From the NCBI GenBank assembly GCA_027603945.1, contig JADIIU010000042.1, forward strand, positions 1 through 64,000: DNA of 64,000 nt, read 5' to 3'. The notes beneath the pieces are model-generated. The model saw nothing but the letters and a program-made list of their open reading frames with translations, did not search any database and had not been told where the DNA came from. The translations under genes and the position numbers were made by a program. The DNA is from Terramyces sp. JEL0728 (Eukaryota > Chytridiomycota > Chytridiomycetes > Rhizophydiales > Terramycetaceae). Within the stretch, counting starts at the first letter, position 1. Every line of letters starts with the position of its first letter. Below, piece by piece: positions 11,732 through 22,500 of this stretch.

Positions 11732-13522
11732 TTATTGTTCAGCCATCATTTCGTTTTGTTCAATCTGTTGTTGAGCACTTGATCCTGGAGCACCTTTTCT
11801 GCTTACACCACTAACGATATCGTCAACACGGAGTAACAAGCAAGCACTTTCAATCGCAGTTTTCAAAGTTTGCGATTTGACTGCATAAGGTTCCCACACA
11901 CCATAGGAGTGCATGTCGACAATTTTACCGTTGGTGCCATCAATGCCCCATGCGGTTTCTTTGGCAGAGTGTTTAGCGCGCAATTCAGTCAAAGTCTTGA
12001 TAGCGTTACCGCCGCAGTTTTGAACCAAAGTACGTGGAATGACTTGCAAAGAGTTTGCAACTGCCTTGTAAAGCAATGGATTTACACCTTCCAAAACCTT
12101 TGCTTTTTCAACCAAGCCGGCTGACACGGCCATTTCGCTGGCACCACCACCTACGATTAACAGAAACTTTACCTGGGCACAATAGTGGTTCAAATAACAC
12201 ATTGCGGGCAACAGCCATCGCATCTTGCAAGTTTCTGTCAATTTCTTGAAGAATATCTTTACTTGGACCACGCAAAAGGATAGTACAACTCTTTGGGTTC
12301 TTGCACTCAACCAAGTAAGTAAAGTATTCATCCCCAATCTTTCTGATTTCAAATAATCCACATTCGGTGCCAACATCTGACTCTTTTAATTCTTCAGGTC
12401 TGTTAACAATAGTAGCTCCAGTTGCTCTAGCAATACGGAAATTGTCCATCTTCTTTGTGCGTCTAATTGCAGTAATGTTTGCTTTCATCAAGTAGTGTTG
12501 CGCAATATCTGACACACCCTTTTCAGTGAAAACTATATCTGGTTTAACCCTGATAATATCATCACACAACTGCTTGACTTGCTCTTCTTCAATTTCCAAC
12601 AAACGGGCCCAGTGAGATTCATCAGTAACTTCTACGTTGGTTTGCGATTCCCCTTTTTTGTATTCAAGCGGACAATCTAATAAAACAATTCTAGGGTTTA
12701 CAATTCTTCTTCTCATTTTTGGGTGAGTAACATCCTTGTTGATCATAATTCCGTCAAGTACTTTACATTCTTCGACAGTACCACCTGGAATCTAACGTTA
12801 GGCTTGTTCTATTAGGAGATCTATTGCAGATCTAGGGAATTTCCGATCTCTCGCTTACCTTTTCAACACGGGCATATCTCTTGATATCAATTTCCTTTTT
12901 GCCATTCTTTTCCATAATGACAGTCTTTACGGCTTCGTAAGCTAATCCGCACATGAGATCACTCCACGAAGAAACCATTTTGGTGCCAATAGAAGCCTTG
13001 ATCAATTTAATCATTTCAGATTTTTCATTAATATTAATTGGGACAGAGATACTCTTCAAGATTTCCAAACCGTCTTCAAGCGCTCTTTTGAATGAAGAGA
13101 TAATAATAGTAGGATGGATTTGGCGATCAAGGAAAGGCAAGGCACTGGACAACACTTCACCAGCTAGCAATTAATTAAATGTACCTAAAATAATAACTGA
13201 TGTGGTTCCATCACCTACTTCTTCGTCCTGGGTTCTTGACAATTCAATCATTGATTTAGCAGCCGGGTGAGCAACTTCACATTCTCTTAAAATGGCATTC
13301 CCGTCGTTGGTCAACACGATGCCACCCATAGGATCAAGCAACATTTTCAACATTGCTCGTGGCCCAAGACAAGATCTAATGATATCTGCGATGGTCTATA
13401 TTAATCAAGGGATACTTTGGCTGCTTGGATGTTGGAAAGTTGAGCTTTGTGGCCGCTTTGTCTTTCCATATTTGTATCTATGTTAAGAACTTCCTACTCA
13501 TTACAATAACATTAGGATTCAT
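11732..13522 (-). CDS. CCT3: Chaperonin CCT/TRiC subunit gamma
   Basis: Subunit of the cytosolic chaperonin that folds actin and tubulin. Introns at 13478-13497 (20 nt), 13396-13415 (20), 13164-13184 (21), 12792-12858 (67) and 12151-12172 (22) give 546 aa, equal to the usual family length. The N-terminus reads MNTNMERQSGHKAQ. The nucleotide loop is present (DPMGGIVLTNDGNAILREC, EEVGDGTTSVIIL), followed by KKGESQT and CGGNAIKTLTELRAKH, which mark the gamma subunit. The 67-nt intron is exceptional for this genome; its position is fixed because the flanks must read RYARVEK then IPGGTVEECKVL. Confidence 0.95.
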
Positions 13523-13713
13523 TTTTAGATCTTGAAGGAATTTTTCGTTTTCTCTCCTTTTCTACAAGCCTTAACGAGCCAGCCCTTGGATTAATCGGAC
13601 AGTGACGGTACTTTTGATTAATCTGGCAGTATCGTTTGCCCGCATCGTCCTCAACGCTATTAACCAGTCCAAAAGACAACCAAATATTTGCTGGCTTCTC
13701 TGAAAATTATTTA

Positions 13714-14360
13714 TTAAATCATATATAGCATCAAATACAAGAGTGGCATTCCAGGGATTATAGCACTGTTTGTAGCTGGCGGAAATTTGTCCGGATAAAC
13801 TTGGTACGAGGTACTTTGCAGCAAGGAGAATTGCAGTTTCTGTGGATAAGGCCATCCATCAGGTGTACAAGAAACTACAGTTCCAACCCCGTATAAATTA
13901 TTAGTGTCGATATTGTCCGGCATTACTAGGACCTGCTGTTAATTACAGTTACTTCATATTGCCCAGGGACTGCGTTTGAAATGGTACCGTTAACAGAATT
14001 AGTTTTGCCAGTTTTAGTTAGGAAAGTCCAGGCTGTAGCGCCGTGTTGCCTGTAGTACAAGTAAACACTGTTCTTTGGATATGCCGAATCATACTGGCCT
14101 GTGTAAGACCAAGTGAAATTAATTGGTCGGTCCGTGTAACTATAAGTCCCACCTTGGTCTCCAGGTGAATTGATTACCGTGGTACCATAAGTTGATGGAT
14201 TGCAGTTATCTGGTGTTGTTGAACAAATTTGAGAGAATGCATCGCAGGTTGAATTCCCACTGGTAGTTGAATTGCCTCCACTTGAACTACCTCCATTGGA
14301 ATTGCCTCCATTTTGGGCAAATACAGTCAACACAATACCAATAAGCAATAAATAATTCAT
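13714..14360 (-). CDS. Secreted, probably GPI-anchored protein, DUF7137-like (copy A)
   Basis: Protein of 208 aa with one 20-nt intron (13933-13952). It has a signal peptide (MNYLLLIGIVLTVFAQ), a G/S/N-rich linker, a domain with YSYTDRPINFTWSYTGQY and YLYYRQHG, then CTPDGWPYPQKLQFSLLQ, and a short hydrophobic C-end (IIPGMPLLYLMLYMI) like a GPI signal. It is clearly related to the gene at 17929-18693, which keeps NYPKRSMNFYYRQ and VADGWPY. The core resembles the fungal DUF7137 beta-sandwich secreted family; this link is from memory of the pattern and is tentative. A wall or surface role is inferred. Confidence 0.75.
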
Positions 14361-14592
14361 AGTCTATTTTTTAAGTTAGTTTTTGGGAAATTCAAAAAAC
14401 GGTCAATCAGGTTGGCGTGGTTTGCGCCTTTTGGTTGAGCCTTTGAGTTTGACACTAAGGGAATCAATGAAATCAATGAATCGCAAAAAACAGCATTCTG
14501 TTAAGCTTTGGATCGTTCCTGTGGTCTCATTAACCAGTGAACTGCAGACACTCGCTCATTAACAAGCTGTTGCGAAATCCGCGCTTTGAAAT

Positions 14593-15676
14593 TCAATTTT
14601 TATATTCCTGTTCAAGTTTTTCAACAATTGAAGCAGCAGGCATAGTCTCTCTTCCGCCTAGTAACCCAACAGCCTGGTCAGCCCACACAATAAACAAATC
14701 TGGATTGTTGTTTTTCGTTGCACGGCCAAAGATATCTCTTGCATAGAAATTCCATGGAATACTTTCAACATGTCCATTAAGGTTCCATAAGGCAGACATT
14801 TCATTGTAAAATCTGTTGGGAAGCATTCTTGCAGGCCTGCCAGTGAAAATTCTGGTCAAGACAGTGCTAGATTCCGGGGTGGCATTATAGATTGCTTTTC
14901 TGTGGGCATCTGGTGTAGAGCATTCTGCACTAGTGAGAAACAATGATCCAATTGATACACCATCTGCACCTGCTTGCAGAGCTAATTTAATCGCGCTACC
15001 AGTAGTAATTCCTCCAGCAGCTACCAATGGAATCTTTAACTGTTTCTTTGCTAATTGAACAAGTGTAAATAACCCAACTTGCCCATATTCAGGCAAATTG
15101 CAAGAAGTTCGATGACCACCAGCTTCAACACCTTGCAAAATAACTGCATCTACCCCTGCCTTTTCTAATTCCACTGCTTCATGAATAGTAGTCGCAGAAC
15201 CCAATATTTTGATCCCAACCGCACACAGTTTATCGACAATGTCGTTTGTAGGAATACCAAATGTAAATACTACAGCTGATACTTTTTCATCAATGGCGAT
15301 TTGCAGTTGTTCTAAAACTTGCTGCTTGTAACTATTCGCTGTAGGAGCCGGCGGATCCAAAGGCAATCCCAATTCCTTGCGATATTCGTTCAATTTTTGT
15401 GCAATTGAATTCGGTACGGCTGGCTGATTTTTAATCAAGTGTTCTGGTAGTATAAAAATATTAACTCCAAATGGTTTGGATGTTTGTGATTTTATGGATC
15501 TGATTGATTCTTTCATTCGGGCTGGCTCTTCTGGTGCGAGAACACCAAGCATGCCAGCATTAGAAGTAGCAGCAACTAATTTCCATCCGGAATAGTTAAA
15601 CATGGGAGCTAATTAGTTTATTCTTACCTTGGATCCAAGGTAATTCGGTATTCAGCAATTTTGCGAGTCGAGTCAT
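14593..15676 (-). CDS. Nitronate monooxygenase (2-nitropropane dioxygenase family)
   Basis: FMN-dependent flavoenzyme that oxidises alkyl nitronates and protects against propionate-3-nitronate. One 19-nt intron (15609-15627) joins LNTELPWIQ to APMFNYSGWKLVAATSNAGM; the product is 354 aa, the normal length. TIM-barrel landmarks are KPFGVNIFI, the FMN loop LQGVEAGGHRTS, VAAGGI and GADGVSIGSLFLTS. The start at 15676 (MTRLAKLLNT) is chosen by family length. The frame is also open upstream with an ATG at 15931, which would add an 85-residue extension unlike the family; this is reported separately. Confidence 0.88.
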
Positions 15677-16027
15677 GTTTTGGTTTTGGTGGAAAAATAA
15701 TCTTGTAGATTCTGTGGTTTCAATTAAGTGAGACTTGAGTTTATTCGTATGATTGCGCCATAGTAAATTTTGTTCATTGGATATAGACACTCTAGATGGC
15801 TGATTGTTTTCAAAACCAGCTAGGCAAATGCTGGTGATATCAGGAGCAAACAACTCAAATATTAACAAGATAACTTGTTCCAAGCGTTCTAAATTGTTTG
15901 GTGATAACTTGGAAACCGGACTATAATTCATCTCGGTGTAACAAAACAGGTTGAGTGGATTGGTGATTGGTGCGGGACGGTTACACAAACCAAAGTACAA
16001 AAGGTCAGGAAAGCAAACAAATTTGCA
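15677..16027. other. Divergent gap containing an open upstream frame
   Basis: About 351 bp between the nitronate monooxygenase and the thioredoxin-fold gene. The minus frame in phase with the monooxygenase has no stop here and an ATG at 15931, giving LSPNNLERLEQVILLIFELF and further protein-like sequence. It may be an N-terminal extension, a separate small exon or chance. Confidence 0.35.
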
Positions 16028-17758
16028 ATGGCTGAATCCAAACCAGGCGTTGTTTGCGTTGGCAGTGTATGTTGCATCGAAGAGCCTCCTATACAAGAGC
16101 CTCCTTACAAAAAAGCAGATTGGATGTCGCCCCTGCTGTATAGCGAACTCAACTTTGAAGTATTCAACCTTGCACCTGCAGATTTAAAGACCATTGTTTT
16201 GATTGTATTCTACAAACCTGACGATGATTTAGCGGAATTGAAAAGCAAACTTGCTGAACTGATGGAATACTATGGGGATTTGGGCGAATATCTCACAATC
16301 AATTTGCAACCACGAAAGGAAAATACAATGGAAAATTCACTGGAATATTCACTGGATATCAAAGAGTATTATGAAGATTTGGGATACCTGGAGACTCCCT
16401 CCGTTGTTGCAATTATGAATAGAGATATCGCTCACGTTGGACCATTGAAGGATTTGGCTGAATTGGAACAATACGGAGACAACATCAAAAAGTACTTTGC
16501 GCTAATTTAGGTATCCATTCATGCAAAGAGGGTTTGTGAGTCCAGTTATTGGTAAGCCAATACCAGACGTTACAAACGCAAACAATTATGTTGGATATGT
16601 CTGTGATGAGCCATTAAACAAAATTTTGATTTACTTTTGGGCTACGTGGTGTTCTCCGTGTCTTGGTAATCCATACTAAAAATAGACACTCTGATGAAAG
16701 GCAAAGAATTAAAATCCCAGTTAAACGAGCTGGGATACTCTTTCTTGCCAATTAATATTGACCAAAGAAGCCAGGGATTCAAAGCGGATATGAATGTGGT
16801 CAAGCAAGCAATTGAAAAATACGAATTTGACAAGTCTGTTGATTATATGGTTGACATGGAAGATACCTTCCATTCTCTTGTAAAAGAATCTCAATTCTAT
16901 GGCCTCCCATGTTGTATTTTAGTCAAAGATGGAATAATTAAATTCATGGGGATGAAGGAAGATACTTTGGCTCATTTGAAAGAAGTGGAAAGACAGGAAC
17001 ATAAAGCACAAGCTGCACGAGTGCACCAACTAGTTGATCAAAAGTTTGAGTTTGAATCATTTGGATTGGACAGGCAAGCTTATTCATTCCACGTCTTTAG
17101 TTTTGGTGTTCTTGCAGACCACAGACTGTTGCAGGAGCTGCAAGAATATTACTTGGAGAAGGGCAACTGCACTGTATATACAGTTGGCCATGAAATTCAG
17201 GGTATTCCATATTTACCTTCAAACGCCGAGCATTCATTCAGTGATACTATTATCACGGTATTTCTAGATCGAATTGCGTACATTGGTCCTTTAACTGAAC
17301 AAAAAGTTAATGATTTCAAACAAACCGCACTCCATATGCAGATGATGGCATGTTTCCGCCGTGGTTTCAGATCTCCATTATTAGGAGCTAAATTCCCAGA
17401 TATACTATCTGACCCTACAATCTATATTACTGGCACTGTACCAAGTGGTGATTTATGTCTCGTATGTTGGGCAATGTATGATCCTACCTGCATTCCGAAA
17501 ATTAAAGAATTTAGAGGAATAAAAGGCTATGAAACACTGTTGGTTAGTGTTGATGCAGAATCGGCTGGACTGAAACAGCGATTGAGCAAGTTCATTGTCA
17601 CCAATGGTCTTGCTGGTACAATTGTTGGTGATCTGAAGGATGAAATTCGCGTGTACGTCCAATCTTCAATGTATTTCATGAAGCCATGTATTATCTTGGT
17701 CAGGGACGGTTTGGTAGAGTTTGTTGGTGGTATAGATGATTTAACTGATCGGGAATAA
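16028..17758 (+). CDS. Multi-thioredoxin-fold protein with one CxxC centre
   Basis: Protein of 563 aa from three exons (introns 16492-16510, 19 nt; 16666-16685, 20 nt). It appears to contain about four thioredoxin-like units. The first has TIVLIVFYKPDDDLAELKSK with no cysteines. The second carries the intact redox motif FWATWCSPCLDTL, TlpA/thioredoxin style, followed by PCCILVKDGIIKFMG (the cis-Pro strand). The third is degenerate (AYSFHVFSFGVLADHRLLQE, with a DRIAYIGP strand). The fourth has CWAMYDPTC and PCIILVRDGLVEFVGG. A chain of one active and several inactive thioredoxin folds suggests a scaffold or a specialised reductase. There is no signal peptide, so it is likely cytosolic. I know no named family with exactly this layout. 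Confidence 0.8.
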
Positions 17759-17783
17759 ATACATTTTGTTTGCGAATTTGGTA

Positions 17784-17907
17784 GATCCATTAGAATACAC
17801 GCTCGTCTCTATGATCCATTAGAATACACGCTCGTCTCTATGATCCATTAGAATACACGCTCGTCTCTATGATCCATTAGAATACACGCTCACCTCTATG
17901 ATCCATA
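17784..17907. repeat. 29-bp minisatellite, four copies plus a partial fifth
   Basis: Four head-to-tail 29-bp units start at 17784, 17813, 17842 and 17871, each beginning GATCCATTAGAATACACGCT. Copies 1-3 are identical; copy 4 changes CGTCTC to CACCTC. A fifth partial unit begins at 17900. The array lies between two convergent genes, in both 3' ends. No protein frame runs through it and it is not palindromic. Confidence 0.97.
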
Positions 17908-17928
17908 GATAAAAAGGTACTAATTTAT

Positions 17929-18693
17929 TCAAAGCAAAAACAAGACAATAAAACCAATAAATACACTTAATTTCTGAGCACTGGATGTGTATGGTGGATA
18001 AGGGTCTTGGTAAGGTAAAAAGGTTTGTGGTTGTAATAAAGCAAAAGTGTTGAAAGTAGAGTAAGGCCATCCATCTGCTACACAAGATATCTTTGGTCCG
18101 ATTTGAGATTTTTGTGTTGGATCAACACCATCAGTCAAAGCCAATACCTATCATTAGTCCAGTTCAGAGATTAATCATATCGCAATGATTGGAGCGATCG
18201 TTTAAAGGTACTTACATCATAGTTTCCAGGTGTTACATCTGTTAATTGCAACATAATAGTAGTTGTTCCCTTGGTAGCATTACCCCATGCGGTCCATGGA
18301 TTATTAGTACCAGTTTGCCTGTAATAGAAATTCATTGATCTCTTTGGATAACTTGTTAATAAAGTCTTACTTTGGATTTGAGGTAGCAGTAAATGTATAA
18401 GTAATATTGATTGGATTACCCGTGAAATAATAAGTAGTAGAGTTTGGTGAAGCGATTAATACCAGACCGGTTGTTTGTGCCTGATCACACTGTACGTTTG
18501 GACATATTTGTTCTGCAGGATCGCATCCGTCAGAAGAGGAACTGCTACCACTTCCACTGTTTCCACTTCCGCTGGTGCTATTTCCCGAGCCAGTAGTGCT
18601 TCCTGCTGATCCAGTGGTCGATCCTGACGATCCTGTTGTTTGAGCACTGATCCCTACGATAGACGATAGTATTGCTACCAACAAGAATTTCAT
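17929..18693 (-). CDS. Secreted, probably GPI-anchored protein, DUF7137-like (copy B)
   Basis: Paralog of the gene at 13714-14360, 225 aa. Introns at 18352-18370 (19 nt) and 18148-18215 (68 nt, one of only two long introns seen). Signal peptide MKFLLVAILSSIVGISAQ; then a low-complexity G/S/T linker; a core with NPINITYTFTATSNPNYPKR and MNFYYRQTG; CVADGWPYSTFNTFALLQ; and a hydrophobic C-end (VFIGFIVLFLL) that fits a GPI signal. Coding length after splicing is a multiple of three, which supports the long intron. Its function is unknown; a surface or wall role is inferred. Confidence 0.75.
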
Positions 18694-19024
18694 GATTTGT
18701 TCAAAAGAGAAAAAATCGAATTTTTACTTTAGGTTGCTAGCCACAAATACAGTGTTGGTTTGGGGTGGAAAAACTAATAATGTGCAACGTAAATAAATAA
18801 TTCGCGATATAAATAACCGGTAGCTTATTTCTAGCGAGTATCTCTCGGTTTCCCAATTTATCTTATTGATGCATTTGTGATCTGTGCATTCGGATATTGC
18901 TAAATAAAAATGCATGATAATTAGAATTTCCACGAAATCCAACGAATCCTAGGTATCAGCAGCACGCAAGTTATCCACCAAGGATTTCCCCCGCTGTTGC
19001 AAATTATCTTTTCGAAATTTCTCA
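18694..19024. other. Divergent intergenic region
   Basis: About 331 bp between the start of the secreted-protein gene (minus) and the BORCS8-like gene (plus). It must carry both promoters. I see no repeat or coding frame in it. Confidence 0.4.
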
Positions 19025-19350
19025 ATGTTCAAGCCAAAGCGGATGGAAACAGTACACAAAGAGACGGTGTCAAATTCCGACAAAGCTGTTGCTTCGCTCT
19101 CCTACCTTCTACTTACCTTGTCCAACGACACTTCACTCGCGCTTTACAGAATTCAAGATCACAGCAACAACAAAATAAAGAAGATAGTATTAGAGATAGT
19201 AATGGGTATTTAATCTAGAAAGAAACAAAGGAAATTAATAAGAGCGTAGAACAGAGCGTGTTGGATGCTCGTGAGTGTCTGGAAATTGTTTCTGGAATGA
19301 GCAGAGTTGGATTTGCAAAAAGCATGGAAATGATTCAGCAGGTGTTGTAA
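19025..19350 (+). CDS. BORCS8: BORC complex subunit 8-like protein
   Basis: Small helical protein, 101 aa from two exons (20-nt intron 19199-19218). ASLSYLLLTLSNDTSLALYR followed by IQDH matches the BORCS8 signature region (family: vLANEPSvaLYrlQEHv), and a long helix follows (KETKEINKSVEQSVLDAREC). BORC couples lysosomes to kinesin through Arl8. An alternative 3' end is possible: a 51-nt intron at 19342-19392 would replace the last two residues with ANDFAPWERKDLREYGLL, ending at 19449. The usual small-intron rule argues against it, but the extra exon reads like protein. Confidence 0.65.
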
Positions 19351-19534
19351 ATAAATGTGACGGATTGTACAAAACATTTCTGTTTTCATTAGGCTAATGA
19401 CTTTGCTCCTTGGGAACGGAAAGATCTACGCGAGTATGGGCTGCTCTGAAACTGTGATCTTGCATGCCTTCAAACTTACGCTGCCTACTGTTGTAGCCTG
19501 GGAACCCAAACACAGAATTTCAAATGAAATTTAT

Positions 19535-22500
19535 TCATGAATCAGTGTTCAAAACAAGACACACGCCTTGTAAGACCCAGTGACTAATATGATCACTGGT
19601 AGACAAATCAGCATCAAATACCCAGCCGACACCAGCAGCGTTTCTTCTTAATTGGGTGGTATAAACAGGCGTTCTAAAGGTATTCACCAATTTCAATCTG
19701 TGTGATTCAATAGGGATTATTCTAAGAATAGGCAACTCTTGTACTAGTCTACCCCCTGATTCTAATCTAACCAAGTTTCCTTTTTTGACATCCCATCCTG
19801 CACCTTCCAAGTACAATCCTTGAATGTAGCAGCCTGAAGCTAAACGCTCGGTTATTTCTTTTGGATCAGTAAAGTTAGTCACTTGGGTGTACAGGGTGGA
19901 TCTATCTAACGGCCATAAATTCTTTCGGCAAGTAGTTTGAACTAGAGCAGTGATATAGGCTTCAGGGACTTGTAATCCAGATAGCCATATTACCAGCGGC
20001 TCTCCATTCTTTATCCATGACGAATACTGTTGGTATCTTTTTTCGAAATGGATCATCCACCCACCCAATCCTTTTTCTGTTTGTGGAGCCAAGGCTCTCC
20101 ATGAATTTGGTAATATGCCATTAAAGAGAGCATTAGCAAGTTCATCCAGCTTAGCGCTCATTCCAATTTCACCCTTCAAGGCTCTTCGCAGATCTTTTAA
20201 TGAACTGACCATTCTTTCCACAAGCATATTCCATCTTTCTAATTCTTGCAATAATACTACTTGTGTTGGTGATGGAGTTCCGATAGATTTTGCTATTCTT
20301 GGGATATCAAATGGCGCTGGAAGTTTGACTTGGACATCAGATGCAATGTTGGCAATAAAATCTTCTCTGCTGATACCACCAGCTCCATCAGAAGTTCTTG
20401 GTTGCAAAGATACCAGCTGACTCCACATATCTTTGACTGCATTTGTCAAATAGCCAATTTCTGCATCGGGGTGTAGACCGAATACATCTGGGGAGTTGGT
20501 CAATGGCAACACATCTATACTTGTGATATAATCATCTCTTGATCCCACCATAGGAACCTTGTATTGGATTTGATTGTTGGCAAAGAAAAAGAATGGCTGG
20601 AAAGTGTCGAAAATGAAATCACCCAAGTATTCTTCAAGGTAGCACATCAAAATGCGTCTGTCATAATCGTCAGTAACTCTCCCTCCATATATAGTTTCAC
20701 CAATCAAATAACGAAGAGTAGTCCATGGGATTTTACCTTCTTTAGAAGAAGCTGTCTTGTTCAGATATGTTCTCAAGATACTTGTCGACACTCTGAAATC
20801 GGATTCGTTGAAATCTAAATTAATAATTGTGTACCGTATTTTACACTCCATCCCAATTTACCATATTTGCCGCGCTCTTGCACTACCGCGTGGAAGAATG
20901 CCAGCACATAAACTAGGGGTCTGAATGCTTCGTGGTTACAGTCTGCCAAAACATCTTCAGTGAGTTTAAAGTAGCTGCTTCTGATATTTAGTTTTAATCC
21001 GTTTGGCGGTTCAGTTACAACTTTTAGTGATTTTTGCAGTATTCCAATTGGGAAGCCTTCAGTCGGTTCGGTAGTGAGCCATAATCTAAAATCTTTGTGT
21101 GGTTTATCAATCTTTTCCAGTGTTTTCTCCAGAGTTCTTAGCCAAGCTACTAGCAAGTGGCAGTTTTGTAACATTAGCCATTGTCCTCTTGCAACAGCAG
21201 TTTCAAGCAACTGTAGCGCAATTGGAGCCTGTCCTTGACCCAACGACAAGAACTTTAATCTCGAACCACCAAAGCCTAAATTCTCGGCTAATTTTTGCAA
21301 ATCGCTTTGTGGGTCTGCACCAGGACTAAGAATAAACACTACAGGGCTTGTTGGCGACGATTGATCAAAGATATTCTTGTAGTTGATAACTGGTGGCATA
21401 ACGTATTTTTCTCCTACATTATGAATAACAAAGTTTGTAACGGCATTGTAAACTCTATCAATCCTAAAGCATCTTAAGAGACATAGCTGCTGGAAAAGCG
21501 ACAGTCTCTCCGAGTAATCCATTGGAAGCGGTGCAGTTTCTGGTGCATCCAGTTTGGCCCAGGTTTTCCATAACACTTCATTTGCTTTCAAATGTGTGGG
21601 GAGCATACCAAAGTTTGAATTGATAGTAGCCAGTTTGAGTAAATCTTTCCATCCTTGATCCATCAACCAACTAAATGGTTTTGGTGTTACAGGCTGTTCA
21701 AGTGAAATGTCTCCCTTGAGGAAAAAGTTGAGTTCGTTTGGATCAATTTGGCCTTCCACCTGAAGCAGTTTAATAGTCATTTGGAAGGAAAACATCAGTT
21801 TGTGCTTTTCAAAAAGACCAGTGCAAGCATAATTATATACAGAGTACTTTAACGTATCCTTAATCTTTACCAGTCGCTTTTGTAGTACAGGATCGGGTTT
21901 ACTTCTATGCAAGGATGAAACAAAGACCTCCAAAAATGCAGTCAAAGAATATTCGTACATTGGGTTAATAGTCGATAGTTCAGCCAGAACAAAGAACAGA
22001 ACAGCACCGCATGTTGCAGCCGGCCGGTACCCGTCTCTAGATATCTCTACTTCTTGAGAGGTTTGATTGGCTAGAATAAGTTTGCCCGCTATTTCTGTTG
22101 CTTTTGATTTGGTGTCTTCCAAAGTTTTAATCAAATCAACATTGTCCAGCATGAGACCTACATTACCAATAAATAACCTGTAGATGACGCCAGTTCTCGA
22201 AGTAGCGTGTCTTCAAAGTTTTTGAGCAATGCTTTTGTTTCGCTCATTTCGACAACTAGTCGTTCTCTTTGTTCTTCCAATTCTTTCCTTTCATTTCCTA
22301 CCACCACGTTTAATAGTTGGTCGCTCAATCCCTTAAACGTGACACTATAGTTGATAATCATTGCAGAACCAAATAATTTAGGAGAATAAGTTGGGTTTGC
22401 TAATCGGGAAACCAGGTAGAGTCTGAAGTTTGGATCAAAGTCAACTTCTTTATCTCCCAAAACAATAAACTTTCTTGGGCCAACAATTCTGACATTCTTT

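Noticed and set aside
13571..13855. 94-codon minus frame
   Set aside because: Alternative frame of the secreted-protein gene, crossing its stop.
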